From: Limanda limanda
Lineage: Eukaryota; Chordata; Actinopteri; Pleuronectiformes; Pleuronectidae
Assembly: GCF_963576545.1 (NCBI RefSeq)
Contig: NC_083646.1
Span: 23,477,989 to 23,541,988 of the forward strand
DNA: 64,000 nt
Reading direction: 5' to 3'
Numbering within the stretch: position 1 is the first letter of the stretch; every line of letters starts with the position of its first letter. Shown in pieces: positions 11,706-22,240 of the stretch. The notes under the pieces are model-generated. The model did not search any database. It was not told the origin of the DNA and saw only the letters and a list, made by a program, of their open reading frames with translations. A program made the position numbers and the translations under genes.

Positions 11706-11739
11706 TTACCTCGGGAAATGGGAAAACTTTCCTGCTATA
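11706..11739 (-). promoter_or_regulatory. gag/pol overlap with candidate -1 frameshift site
   Basis: The pol frame opens just after a TGA, 34 nt before the end of gag, and is in the -1 frame. Inside the overlap, three codons before the gag stop, lies T TTC CCG (11712-11718 in + coordinates), which has the XXXYYYZ form of a slippery heptamer. The CCC middle triplet is not the classic A/U type, so this is a candidate only. Reinitiation at the pol ATG 60 nt downstream of the gag stop is the alternative. Confidence 0.4.
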
Positions 11740-13259
11740 TCATTACCGAGGATAAAATCCACACCCGCTATCGGTAACTCAGGACGCACGGCAATCTGGA
11801 ATTCCCCTGAAACAAATTGCGAATATAACTGAACAAAGTGCAAGGGGGCACGAATAACACTCATTTCCAACCCCCATGCCAACACATCCGACCCACAGTA
11901 AGACTGAGCCGAGAAGGGAAGGATGCTGCCCCGAATGAGTGACTGCATAGCGCCGGTATCCCGCAGGATTGTGATCGATACGCGCTGGTTGTCACCGACC
12001 AGAGAGCACGAACCGTCTGAAACGAATGGCCTGAAAACAGAGTCAATTTGTTGTTGTTTTGATTCCACCACATTCGTGCTTTTGGCGGAGGGTGGTTGGA
12101 TTTGGATAAGGTTAATCGGAGACGGTGTTTCGGGTTGTCTAATTTGTGCTTTCCTATCCAGAGTGGGACAAACGCTGATAAGATGTCCCTGCTCGTGACA
12201 GTAGAAACATTCACGGGTTTCACGGGCAGTGGTTGCGGCAAAAGTATTTCGACGAGCATTAATAGGGGATCTTACTCTTTGGTCAATAGAGACCAGTTCT
12301 CGTCGGACTGGGGAGGAAAACACATTCTTATGGGTTAGGGCAAATTCATCAGCCAGCACTGCTGCTTGTGATAAGGTCGCAACCTTTTGTTCATTTAAGT
12401 ACATCACAATATTCTCAGGCAAACATCTCTTAAACTCCTCCAGAAGTATAAGTTCACGCAAAGCAACAAAATCCTTGGTTTCAGAAGCCTGACACCATTT
12501 ACTAAATAATGTGCTCTTCTCATGTGCGAATTCACCATACGTTTGGCTGCCAGTTTTTCTAGAGTTCCGAAATTTTTGGCGATAAGCCTCCGGAACTAAT
12601 TCATAGGCCCGAAGAACAGTAGATTTGACCACCTCATAATCCATGCTCTGTTCTAGCGTAAGACTATTACAGACCTCCTGCGCTTTGCCTACTAATTTGC
12701 ATTGTAACAATATTGGCCAAACATCTTCAGGCCATCCTAAAGCAGATGCAATACGTTCAAATGCACAAAAGTACGAATCAACTTCTGTTTCCCTAAACGG
12801 AGGAACAAGTGCTACATGTCTGCTGACATCAAAGCTATCCCGATGAAAGCGGGTAGGTGATGAACCCCGAATGGGGGTGGCAGACCGTAATGGAGGTTCC
12901 CGCTCTAGCTCTAGAGCTCGCACTCGTAGGCACATTGCGTCACGCTCCACCTCCTTAATACGAAGCACCAAGTTGAGTTCCTCGGCCCTCATGTCACTCT
13001 TAATCAAGGGATCCATGTCAGGGGTGAACCGTGGCATTGCCTTGGTCTCCGCATCTTCCCCAGTATCCACATGACGTTCTGGAAACACCCCCTTTTCCCC
13101 TAATTCTTTAACCAAACATTGTTTTAAATCAACTTTTTTTGCATTTAACGGTACTTTTACCCCGAAAAAATCTGCCACAATCAATAAATCCGCTTTCTTG
13201 CATTTATCTAGCTTTTTAATCGAGGGATCCGTTGCAAAATCATCTAACTGAAAATCCAT
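11706..13259 (-). CDS. gag: gag-protease polyprotein (517 aa)
   Basis: The first ATG of the open frame is at 13259. The frame is open further upstream, but only through the primer site, so I place the start at this ATG. The N-terminal 125 residues are charged and partly coiled-coil-like. Residues about 150-310 look like the capsid. Within them, 224-306 (YRQKF ... GEFAHEKSTLFSKW ... LILLEEF ... LPENIVMYL ... AAVLADEF) resemble the vertebrate SCAN domain, which is known to derive from Gmr1-like gag. A CX2CX4HX4C zinc knuckle is at 351-364. The C-terminus is an aspartic protease with active site DTG at 434-436 and an ILGNDIAG flap/C-terminal motif at 503-510. The protein would package the RNA and process the polyproteins. 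No stop or frameshift interrupts it. Confidence 0.9.
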   Translation of the reverse strand: MDFQLDDFATDPSIKKLDKCKKADLLIVADFFGVKVPLNAKKVDLKQCLVKELGEKGVFPERHVDTGEDAETKAMPRFTPDMDPLIKSDMRAEELNLVLRIKEVERDAMCLRVRALELEREPPLRSATPIRGSSPTRFHRDSFDVSRHVALVPPFRETEVDSYFCAFERIASALGWPEDVWPILLQCKLVGKAQEVCNSLTLEQSMDYEVVKSTVLRAYELVPEAYRQKFRNSRKTGSQTYGEFAHEKSTLFSKWCQASETKDFVALRELILLEEFKRCLPENIVMYLNEQKVATLSQAAVLADEFALTHKNVFSSPVRRELVSIDQRVRSPINARRNTFAATTARETRECFYCHEQGHLISVCPTLDRKAQIRQPETPSPINLIQIQPPSAKSTNVVESKQQQIDSVFRPFVSDGSCSLVGDNQRVSITILRDTGAMQSLIRGSILPFSAQSYCGSDVLAWGLEMSVIRAPLHFVQLYSQFVSGEFQIAVRPELPIAGVDFILGNDIAGKFSHFPR

Positions 13260-13362
13260 CCTTTTAACATAAACAACAAGCCGGCAACACGTTTGTGGAA
13301 CATATATTATTCTGCAACCAAACAAAAACAAAAGAAAAACAAATGTCACCAACAGAAGAAAT

Positions 13363-13375
13363 GGACGAGCCCCCA
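13363..13375 (-). promoter_or_regulatory. primer binding site, tRNA-Pro type
   Basis: In sense, four bases after the 5' LTR comes TGGGGGCTCGTCC. This matches the first 13 bases of the tRNA-Pro primer site well known from murine leukaemia-type retroviruses. It marks the site where minus-strand DNA synthesis would start. Confidence 0.8.
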
Positions 13376-13379
13376 ATTA

Positions 13380-13955
13380 TGTTACGCCCCGGGTCTAGGG
13401 GACCCCAGAGACGTGCCATGTGGTGCTCTCCCCATTCTCCCCACTCCCAAGCAGGCCAGTGTCACAAAGGGTTTGGTTTAGTGGTAGCTTTTATTTGCTT
13501 CGGAGGGAGAAAGGCCAACACAACAAACAAAACAATCTTATTCCCTACGTTCCTATCTATCAAACAAAACTGTTAACAAAAAGACAAATGCTTATCTAAC
13601 TCCTACTCAGGAAAACACAGGAGAAAACAGGGGTAAAAGAAAAGGCTTCTCCCTCCTACAGGGCTACCACCAACACACACTTCAGATATATACAACAGAA
13701 CAACACGGCATACAAACACTGGTCCTGGTTGGAGGTGGGAGATTCGGTGGAGAGAGGGAGACTGCAGTCAGTCAGTGCTTCTTGTAGGCTCCTCTCTTCA
13801 TTCTGGCCAATCCTGGAGCAGCAATCAGGCAGCTCACTCCAATCAGCAGGTCCAACCTGCTTACAATTAGGCCACACACAAACACACTCACAGGGAGACG
13901 GCTCACATACAAGGAGAAGAAACAGACAGTGTCACACAAACACAGGATCGTAACA
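13380..13955 (-). repeat. 5' LTR of the Gmr1-like element (576 bp)
   Basis: Same length and, as far as I can see, the same sequence as the LTR at 8051-8626, offset by 5329 bp. TATATA is at 13686-13692 and the sense AATAAA at 13490-13495. The sense end CGTAACA is followed by the primer site. Apparent identity of the two LTRs means few or no mutations since insertion. Confidence 0.92.
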
Positions 13956-13959
13956 AGAC
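13956..13959. repeat. target site duplication AGAC, right copy
   Basis: These four bases follow the LTR end and match 8047-8050. Joining the two flanks restores GCAGACGAAGC of Harbinger copy 2. Confidence 0.8.
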
Positions 13960-14494
13960 GAAGCAGATGATGATGATGATGAAGAAGAAGGAGAACTGAT
14001 AAGAAGAACTACTCATAACAAGAACTAAGAAGTAATTTATTTTGTTAAGTATTGGACATTTAAGCCTTTTTTTATCCAGTTCAATTCAATAAATCTTTGT
14101 TTGAAACCTGTTCGATTTATTTGTTGTTGGTCTCAGATGAGTGGACTGCCTGTTTCCAAGAAATGGACAATGGAGGGGGATGTTTATATTGTTTGTTTGC
14201 TGTTCCGTTCAGTCCTATTTTCTGTTCAAATAAAGCATATTGGAGTGACCCCACACTATTCTACCTGTTGTTCTTTACAGAGCTACATTGTGATAGTCCC
14301 ATTTAGACCACAGGTAATCCAGATTTGGTAATCCTGAAAAGTTTGAATCCGGATCAGAGTAATCCAATCCCACATTGCTTTGAAAAACCAGCATAAAAAT
14401 AAAATGGATTACGTGATCCTGGATAGCAGAAAAAGAGATTTCCAAATCTGGATCAGTTTGATCCAGATTAGAACTTTTGAAAAACCGGCCCCTG

Positions 14495-16911
14495 GTGACT
14501 GGCTGCAGTGTAGGCCATGAGTCATGCCTCCTCCATGTTAGTTGATGAGACATGGGCCAGATGAAAAAATGTCAATTCCGTTTTTAAAGGTGGTTTCTGT
14601 CATTTAAAGTAATTCTTATCACATTCATGTTTCTTTTTAATCTGTTATTTGATGCTATAAAAAGGGGATGAGACGTCATGACTGACAGCTGAGGCTGACT
14701 CTCAAGGGCATTTATCCACAGGACCTTGACGCCATCCCTTTTGTTGTTTACTGCAAAGATTCGGGCAGCATTTGCATCCGGTATATTTTGTATAGTGCAG
14801 AGGATGTGTAGATATGTCATCAATCTCTTTATACAGTCTATAATATGAACACCAAAACAACTGCCAGTTTTTATAGGTTAAGCCTTGACCATTGTTAAAA
14901 GGAAACATGCTCAATAACTAATGCCTGCATCATGGTAAGTGGTATTCCATTTGCTTTGTTTTCATTTTCAGTCCAGGGTCGACATGCATCCTGTGTCTTG
15001 GTATTCCACATTAGATTAGATTAAGATTAACATATTTATTTGAATTTGCTTACTGTGACTCTGGGAGTATTGTTTATAAGGGCACCAGGTTTGGAAAAAG
15101 TGACACTGATATCCTGAACAATATTTCTCTGTATATTTTTTTAAGCCATGGCACACATGAGCGTGAGTGTTAACGTTACATTTGCCCATTGTAAGAACCA
15201 GTACATACAGTAAGTCTTCCAAAATAAGGCTGTATCTTTAGAGAGAATGACTGTAATGTTGTAATGGTTTGAGACAAGATGAGCAGAAGATAACTACAGT
15301 ATGTAATTTATCAATCATTGCTTATTTCTGCAGCGACTTTGTTCATATGATTAGCAGCAGGCCCTAAAGGGACAACTAAATGAAAGTTAATCTTTTCCAC
15401 TGCTGTGGTCTGTGTGCGATGTGTGAGACGTGTGAGGCAGGTCTCCATCCTTCTCTCCTCCCTTGCTCAACTCATTACATGTTCACTGTGACATTTTTAA
15501 ACAACAATATTAGCATCCAATTATCAGAATTTGCCACACAACAAATTGAATCATGTCTAGTCATGCAAAATTGCATTTGCTTCATTCGGTCTGGGAAACA
15601 AACATTAGCTGACGTCAGACCCTGTTGGCCTTCTCAGGGTAAAATCATTTAGCTATTATCTTCCTGAAACTTCAAGAGACAAACTGAAAATGAAGTTGAA
15701 TATCTGACATATCCTACATAAACAAACAAAAAAATATGATCCCACAATTTGTGCCGCAGATAATCAGCTTTTCATAAGACTGGAATAGATGCAAATATAC
15801 ACAACTAAAACAGTTTAAAATGTGAAAGATTAAGCAGACAGTGAAATGCATTGGGCACCTCCTGATATAAAGTACCATGCTAGTCTCCTTGTAGGAGTAA
15901 GGTAAGATAGCAAAGACATTAGACAGTCACAGATTATATTTATTTAAGCTAAACAAGGTCCACGATCAATCCTTCACATAACAGAGATCTTTAATTAAAA
16001 TTTCCAAAAGCCAATACTTGACAAATAATAGAATCAAAGAGGTGTAGGGCAGAACATGCTGTATAAAACTAATATTATATCCTTTTCTGAATAACCCCAA
16101 GGACACAATAAGATCAATGTAAGAGAATATATCAACAGACTCTTTATCAAATCCCACGTAATGAAACTGAAGGTTTAGTTGAACCATAAATGGACTGCTA
16201 CCTGAAAGCCTATCTATGCACACACTAGATGTATGTATGTTTACAGAGCGAGTCTGTGAAATTCTCTGGACAATAATAAAGTATGAACTTTTTGAATAGC
16301 ATTTATATAGTGATGCTGGCTATTGATCAGTGTAAAATTGATTTGTTATGGGATTTGGGAAAATAAAGGAAATCTAAAAAAGGAATCATCTGTATTTATA
16401 TTTTGTTATTTATATGAATGATGCAGGTTTATACAACATTAATCTTCTCACTGCTCCTTTTCTTGTTTTGTTTTATGTAAAATTGTTGAAAAATTGCACT
16501 TAAATAAGCAAAATAAACCAAAAAATTAACTAAACTAACACTATGTCACATTTTAAACATGATGGCATTTATTACATATCTGCAGAGGTTTTAATAATTA
16601 ACCTGACTCAACATATTTTGACCACACAGTTCTCAGTTCTCAGAGAGAGACAGTTCTCAGAGAGTGTTTCTTGGATCCAGGGTCACCTTACAATCACTGA
16701 CCCTGACAATAGAGACTACGTAGAATTAAATCAACAGTGTCTGTAAATCACCACAGTAGGTTTTCAAGTAAATTAGTACAAATTTAAATGGTTCCACATT
16801 CGCAAATGAGAATATGATCATCAGATTAGAAAATAATGAAAACAATCAATCAACACTCAATTTCGGCCTTTGTGCTCTTTGTATGGGTTCATTCTAAACA
16901 GTGAACATGAA
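14495..16911. other. no recognisable gene
   Basis: AT-rich intergenic sequence. A TTAGATTAGATT run at about 15011-15023 looks like the tail of a severely truncated LINE in minus orientation, but it is too short to be sure. Nothing else is recognised. Confidence 0.45.
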
Positions 16912-16956
16912 TTAGCCATGGGTCCACTGACCAACGTTGAGTGGGCCCATGGCTAA
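16912..16956. repeat. short near-perfect inverted repeat (17-bp arms, 11-nt loop)
   Basis: The left arm TTAGCCATGGGTCCACT (16912-16928) pairs with 16940-16956 at 16 of 17 positions. The one mismatch becomes a G-U pair in RNA. The 11-base loop contains the palindrome CAACGTTG. Pairing stops abruptly at both outer ends. The stem is shorter than a normal microRNA precursor, and no element boundary is visible. Confidence 0.8.
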
Positions 16957-17549
16957 ACCAAATTGCCTCTGGGGACGTCCAGCAAACAAAGGTGAAGTAT
17001 AAATGTACAACATGATGATTACATGTAAAAAAACAAAAAACAAATAACAACGAAAGCAGAAAATGACATACTTGACCAGAGCAAGCAGTAGGGCCCTAGA
17101 AGTACCACACAAACAGAAATGTGCTATAAAATCTATTTTCTAGCTGATGTGACTAGATGCGTGAAAGGACAGTTCTCTGAATATGTTGAATACATGTATG
17201 ACTCACTCATGATTTTCTATTAATGTTTCAATGAATAACAAGATATGTCAGATATGAAGACAAACTCATTACTCATCCCTGTGCAGTCAGGGGTCAGTGC
17301 TCAGGCTAAACCCTTTCCTACACTTGATTTATTGTGTCCTATTGTTTTACTTCCTTTGCGTCATGATTATTCATCTGTTAATAACATACAGGCTCTCACG
17401 TATGCTTTACATCTCTCAGTGATGTTTGTCATTGTACACATCAGCAGTAAAGAAGAGTGAGAGTGAAGAAGAGAGTGCAGATGAAGACGGTGGTGATATA
17501 CAGCGAAGACGTAAGTTGGAAAGTTTACTTTGGGTCATCACGATGTAAC
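16957..17549. other. no recognisable gene
   Basis: Intergenic sequence up to the LINE. No supported feature. Confidence 0.5.
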
Positions 17550-20500
17550 AAGATTGCGCTGCGTGAGTGGCAGCCTGTTACAGCAGCTCTCACTTTTCGT
17601 ACCTCTTTTAGTGTGTAAATAGTGTTTTTAGTGTATTTTTGTTGTTTGTTTTTTTTTTTTGTTTTTTTTTTACTACATTGACACTTTAAGCAAGTGCGCA
17701 GCTATGGATGTTCACATTTTAACATTCGTAGTTTGCTCCTTGCTGTTTTCGGCACTTTTTGGTGTGGCTGTGGGAAACTCACTCGACCACGGCTCCCCAT
17801 TCAACCACGGCTCCATTGTTTACACCCGGGATCAGCTGTTGGGCCTGCGCCACACACCCCTTCTCTGCGCGGAGCGGCCGGAGATCCCCGAGGAGTTACG
17901 GAGGAGGAGAAGAGGATGCAGAGCGGGAGTGAAGCGCAGGGAGCGGAAAAGACGGTTTAAACCATGTTTACCGTCTGTCATCATGGGGAATGTAAGATCT
18001 CTCCCAAACAAGATGGAAGAGTTGACGGCGCTGACCCGACTGCAGAGGGAATACAGGGAATGCAGCCTCATGTGCTTCACAGAGACGTGGCTGACTGAAC
18101 TTTCTCCGGACTCACACGTAAATCTGGACGGCTTCCAACTCGTACGAGGGGACCGAAAAGCAACGGAGTGCGGTAAGAAGAAAGGAGGTGGGATCGCTGT
18201 GTTGGTTAACGATAGATGGTGCCACCCGGCACACACCAGCGTCAAGGAGATGCTCTGCACCAGAGATTTGGAGCTGTTAGCGGTCAGCATGCGGCCATAC
18301 TATCTCCCGAGGGAGTTTTCACATGTTATTGTTGTGACTGTGTACATCCCCCCCTCGGCGGTCGCTGCTGTAGCTTCAGATTGGATCCACACAGTTATCT
18401 CGCATCTTCAAAGCCAGCACCCCCAAGCCCTCCTCCTCATCTCCGGTGACTTCAACCATACCCCTCTGTCCTCTGCTCTTCCCACCTTCACCCAGTACGT
18501 GAACTGCCACACTAGAGACAATAAAACTTTGGACCTAATGTATGCAAACATCAAGGATGCATACACCTCATCCCCCCTCCCCCCACTTGGTCGCTCGGAT
18601 CACAACCTCGTTCACCTCGTCACGGACTACACCCCTGTGGTGAATAAACAACGACCTGTGAAGAGGACTGTTAAGGAGTGGTCTGAGGAGACCAGTGCCA
18701 GGCTCAGAGACTGCTTCGAGACTACAGACTGGGAGGCACTCTGCAGCCCCCATGGCACTGACATTGACAGCATGACCCACTGCATCACGGATTATATTAA
18801 CTTCTGCGAGGAGAACACTGTGCCCTCCAAGCTGGTACGGTGTTTTCCCAACAACAAACCCTGGGTGATCCCCGAGATAAAGGCCCTGCTGAACGAGAAG
18901 AAGAGGGTCTTCAGATCGGGGGACAAAGAGGAGCTGCGCAGAGTCCAGAAGGAACTCCGGCTGATGATCAGGAAGGGGAAGGACAGCTACAGGAAGAAAC
19001 TGGAGAAGCGGCTGGAGCAGAACAACGCCAGGGACGTTTGGAGAGGGCTGCAGACCATTGCAGGCCACGGAAAAGGTGTGGGAAGACAACAACCCAGCGG
19101 GGACAAGGACTGGGCAGATGAACTGAATCTGTTCTTCAATAGATTTGATTCCCCCCCCCCCTGCCCCCTCTTCACACCTCTTCACACCAAACCGAAGCAG
19201 TTTGCTTACCAGCCTGGGATTGGGGTGGATGACTCAGTTACCTACCTGCTGCACAGATCCCTGCTACACCTGGAGGACAGCAGGAACACTGTGAGGGTCA
19301 TGTTTTTTGACTTCTCAAGTGCATTCAACACCATCCAGCCTTCACTGCTCAAAGTGAAGATGGAGAACGTGGGAGTGGACCAACACCTGGCTGCATGGAC
19401 AACGGATTACCTCACCAAGAGACCACAGTATGTGAGGCTCCATCACTGTGTGTCTGACGTGGTGCTCTGCAGCACAGGTGCCCCTCAGGGTACGGTGCTC
19501 CCCCCTTTCCTTTTCACCCTCTACACCTCCGACTTCACCCACAACACCACCCACTGCCACATCCAGAAGTTCTCAGATGACACAGCCATCGTTGGATGTG
19601 TTCCTGAGGGGAATGACCTGGAGTACAGGGCGGTCATCACAGACTTCGTCAGCTGGAGTGAGCTCAACCAGCTTCAGCTGAACACCAGCAAGACGAAGGA
19701 GATGATCGTGAACTTCCGGAAAAAAGCATCCAACTTAACACCAGTGAACATCCAGGGATTGGACATAGAGGTGGTGGAGAACTACAAATTCCTGGGTGTT
19801 CACCTCAACAACAAACTGGACTGGTCCGACAACACACATGCCCTCTATAAGAAGGGCCAGAGCCGCCTCCACCTGCTGAGGAGGCTGAGGTCCTTCGGAG
19901 TGTGCAGGGCTCTCCTCAGGACTTTTTATGACTCGGTGGTGGCTTCAGCAATCTTCTACGCTGTGGTCTGCTGGAGGGGGGGTAGCACGGACAGAGACAG
20001 GAGCAGGCTCAACAGACTGATAAGAAGAGCGAGCTCTGTCCTGGACTGTCCTCTGGACTCCATTGAGGAAGTGGGGGACAGTAGGATGTTAGCCAAGCTG
20101 GCGTCCATCATGGGCAACACCTCTCACCCCCTACATGACAATGTGGGGTCCCTGAGCAGCTCCTTCAGCAGCAGACTGTTACACCCACGGTGTAAGAAGG
20201 AGAGGTTCCGCAGGTCCTTCATCCCGGCTGCAGTCAGGCTCTACAACACCAGCACCACCTGATAATGTTGTAGTCCCTGTCTATTATCTTTATCTCCACT
20301 CAACCTCTCACCATAGCTGTATTTGTATTTTTATTTTTCTTATTTATTTTTTATTTTTTTACTCAGATCACTACTATGCACAATAATATTCAACACTTTA
20401 CATCTATATTTATATCATGGTCACTTATAATGGTTACATTGCAATATTTATATTTTCCTTTATACTATCTTGTAGTATTATTTATATTATGGTCACTTAC

Positions 20501-20821
20501 TTTTAATTATTTTTTCTGTATCATGGTCACTACTGTTGCAATATTACTTATAATACTTTTGTTTTCATTACAATAACACTTACATCACTCCACTTTCTCC
20601 CCAGTACCTGCTCTTGCACAGTGTCTGTTTTGCAGGTTGTTTTTGTTTTCTGTATATTTTTACTCTCATTATGTGTAGTTTAGTAGTGTATATATTTTGA
20701 TCTTTCTTTTTTATTGTTGCTTCGGCACTGTTATTTAAATTCTGTTTTTCTCTTTTTGCTGTAACAAGTGAATTTCCCCGTTGTGTGGATAAATAAAGAA
20801 ATCTAATCTAATCTAATCTAA
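17550..20821 (+). mobile_element. L2-like (CR1/L2 group) LINE
   Basis: It begins around GAGTGGCAGCCTGTTACAG and passes a T-rich leader and one long endonuclease/reverse transcriptase ORF. It ends in the typical fish L2 tail: GTGAATTTCCCC, AATAAA at 20791-20796 and a terminal (ATCTA)n run. Both ends are close to complete, so this is not the common 5'-truncated type. No clear target duplication is seen. The exact 5' boundary is uncertain by tens of bases. Confidence 0.8.
17704..20262 (+). pseudogene. LINE ORF: AP endonuclease plus reverse transcriptase lacking its N-terminal part (852 aa)
   Basis: Numbering starts at the ATG at 17704. The frame is open 15 codons further up but has no ATG there. 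The endonuclease has N96, E127 (FTETWL), D249 and N251 (GDFNH), and D299-H300 (SDH), so its catalytic set is complete. A lysine/arginine-rich linker follows. The reverse transcriptase keeps FFDFSSAF (D536), GAPQGTVL and the FSDD box (D625, D626). The stretch that should hold the first conserved motifs, up to the block ending in QFAYQPG, is missing: the frame jumps at about 19145-19195 from FFNRFD through a C-run to KQFAYQPG. Compared with the usual family layout about 150 residues are lost. The ORF is uninterrupted, but the polymerase is unlikely to work. Confidence 0.85.
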
Positions 20822-22240
20822 GATTACACTGGAAGCCGTTGTGAGGTTTCTATTTAGGAACGAGACAGTGATGACATTTCCAGCACAAGGTTATATTTAG
20901 CAGAATCTGCTTGCATCACCTGCGTCACCAGAAGGATGTAGAGCAAGAAGACATGACATGAAGACGGAGCTGTCCCTCTGATTTATTTATGTGTGTGAGC
21001 TGGAAGATGATTGTCAGAATCAAGAATTGATTACATACAGGTCCACGTGAACACAAACTAAATATTTGAACGGACTCAAGTCCCACGTGAGGGATCACAC
21101 ACGTTGTTGCTGTTAGTTTGAAAGAAATACAAAAGGAAAGTTTAGACCAATATGTTGATGATACATTTAAAAATGTTAATAAACTATACAGTGTCCCTTT
21201 TAAACATGGCTGTCTACATGGCCTGTGGTGATGCTGCTTGCAGCTTTCGTAATTTTCTTTAATATTGTTTGTGTATGGCATATACATAAGTAAGTAAAAT
21301 TGAAAGCAGTTTTTTTTTTCATTGCCTGATAACTATTTGCTCTGTTAAGCAACTGTCACAATCTTCAGACGCTGTATTCTAATTCTATGAAAGCTGCTGC
21401 CGTGACGGAGAACAGCCCCCACGACACCTGTAAATGTCTGTGTCAGTCTGATATTGGTGAGATAGAAAAAATCTAATCATCAAAATGATCTGGCGGGACA
21501 GATAATATTACTGGTGTCCAATCTTGACTCATCCAATGGCGGCCAAGGGTGCAATTTATCCGAGGATGTAGGAGACATCTTGAACTCTGAACTGCTGACT
21601 GCAGGACACAGTTGCCTCTTTTTTCAAAGTGCATAAAGTTTCACATGTTGCACCGAATTCAACACTTTCTGGGGTCATTAACAATACACATGACAAGTGT
21701 GAAGCTGATAAGAGGAGCAGATCTCGGGCAGACAGACGTTAGTAGAATTAATTGGTAGATGTTTGAACATTTAGGGCAGACGATGAGTGAACCTGCACAG
21801 AGCAGCAATAAGTGAATGGCCTCAATGCTCACACTACATAAACAAGCATCTGCGCAGCAACACACAATCATAGTGGCTGTGACGTTACATGTGTATTTTT
21901 GCCTTGGCAGATAGGTTGTTCATATCTGTGTGTAACTCCAGTGTTTGCATTTGGTCACATACATATATGGAGACTATCATAAAGAAATGTAAGTACTTGT
22001 GTAAGTACTCAAGAGTACAAGAGTCTCACTGAGACTTTTGATTTCTGGTATTTTGTAATATGCTATAGTAACGTCACCAAATGCTCACTCAGTCACTGTG
22101 TTGTTATGACGGCAGGGCTGTCGGGTCGCATCATCGTTATTATGAGAGCAGGTACACAAGACAGATATGACTAAACATTAGAATCGACTATAGATGCTGC
22201 ACATAAGTGTAGCTAATGAAGAAGATATAATAAAGATATT
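20822..22240. other. no recognisable gene
   Basis: Intergenic sequence after the LINE tail. No supported exon, RNA gene or repeat. Confidence 0.45.

Larger units (their letters stand above)
8051..13955 (-). mobile_element. full-length Gmr1-like Ty3/gypsy LTR retrotransposon
   Basis: A 5.9-kb element read on the minus strand with order 5' LTR, primer site, gag-protease, pol, polypurine tract, 3' LTR. Both ORFs are open over their full length and the LTRs are the same length and look identical, which indicates a recent insertion. The pol order is integrase before reverse transcriptase and RNase H, like Ty1/copia. Within Ty3/gypsy this order defines the Gmr1-like group described from deuterostomes, including cod. 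No envelope-like ORF is present. The element sits inside Harbinger copy 2 and is flanked by AGAC. Its intact ORFs, TATA-like box and poly(A) signal make it a candidate for recent activity, but transcription is not shown by the sequence. Confidence 0.92.
7494..14491 (+). mobile_element. Harbinger-like DNA transposon copy 2, split by an LTR retrotransposon
   Basis: Same termini as copy 1, with flanking CTG triplets at 7491-7493 (shared with copy 1) and 14492-14494. Without the nested retrotransposon and its target duplication the element is about 1.09 kb. The outer left end (to about 7884) and the outer right end (from about 13960) match copy 1 with only scattered differences. The interior differs: copy 1 carries accessory-protein coding sequence where copy 2 has another segment, and copy 2 lacks about 45 bp present near 7070-7115 of copy 1. 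The remnant of the accessory-protein tail (poly-ATG/AAG tract at 13967-13995) lies directly right of the LTR element. The two copies are therefore different internally deleted derivatives of one family, not products of one simple duplication. Confidence 0.75.

Noticed and set aside
13260..13376. Extra 39 codons at the start of gag (hydrophobic, signal-like)
   Set aside because: This stretch has no ATG and begins inside the primer binding site, so translation is expected to start at 13259.
6128..14491. One large Harbinger element instead of two
   Set aside because: Complete inverted-repeat ends meet at 7490/7494 with a CTG between them, and the left and right ends are each present twice.
17659..17703. 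Start of the LINE ORF 15 codons upstream
   Set aside because: That position is TTG in a T-rich leader; the first ATG is at 17704.
18568..19185. 205-residue antisense ORF inside the LINE
   Set aside because: It is a shadow of the endonuclease/reverse-transcriptase frame on the other strand.
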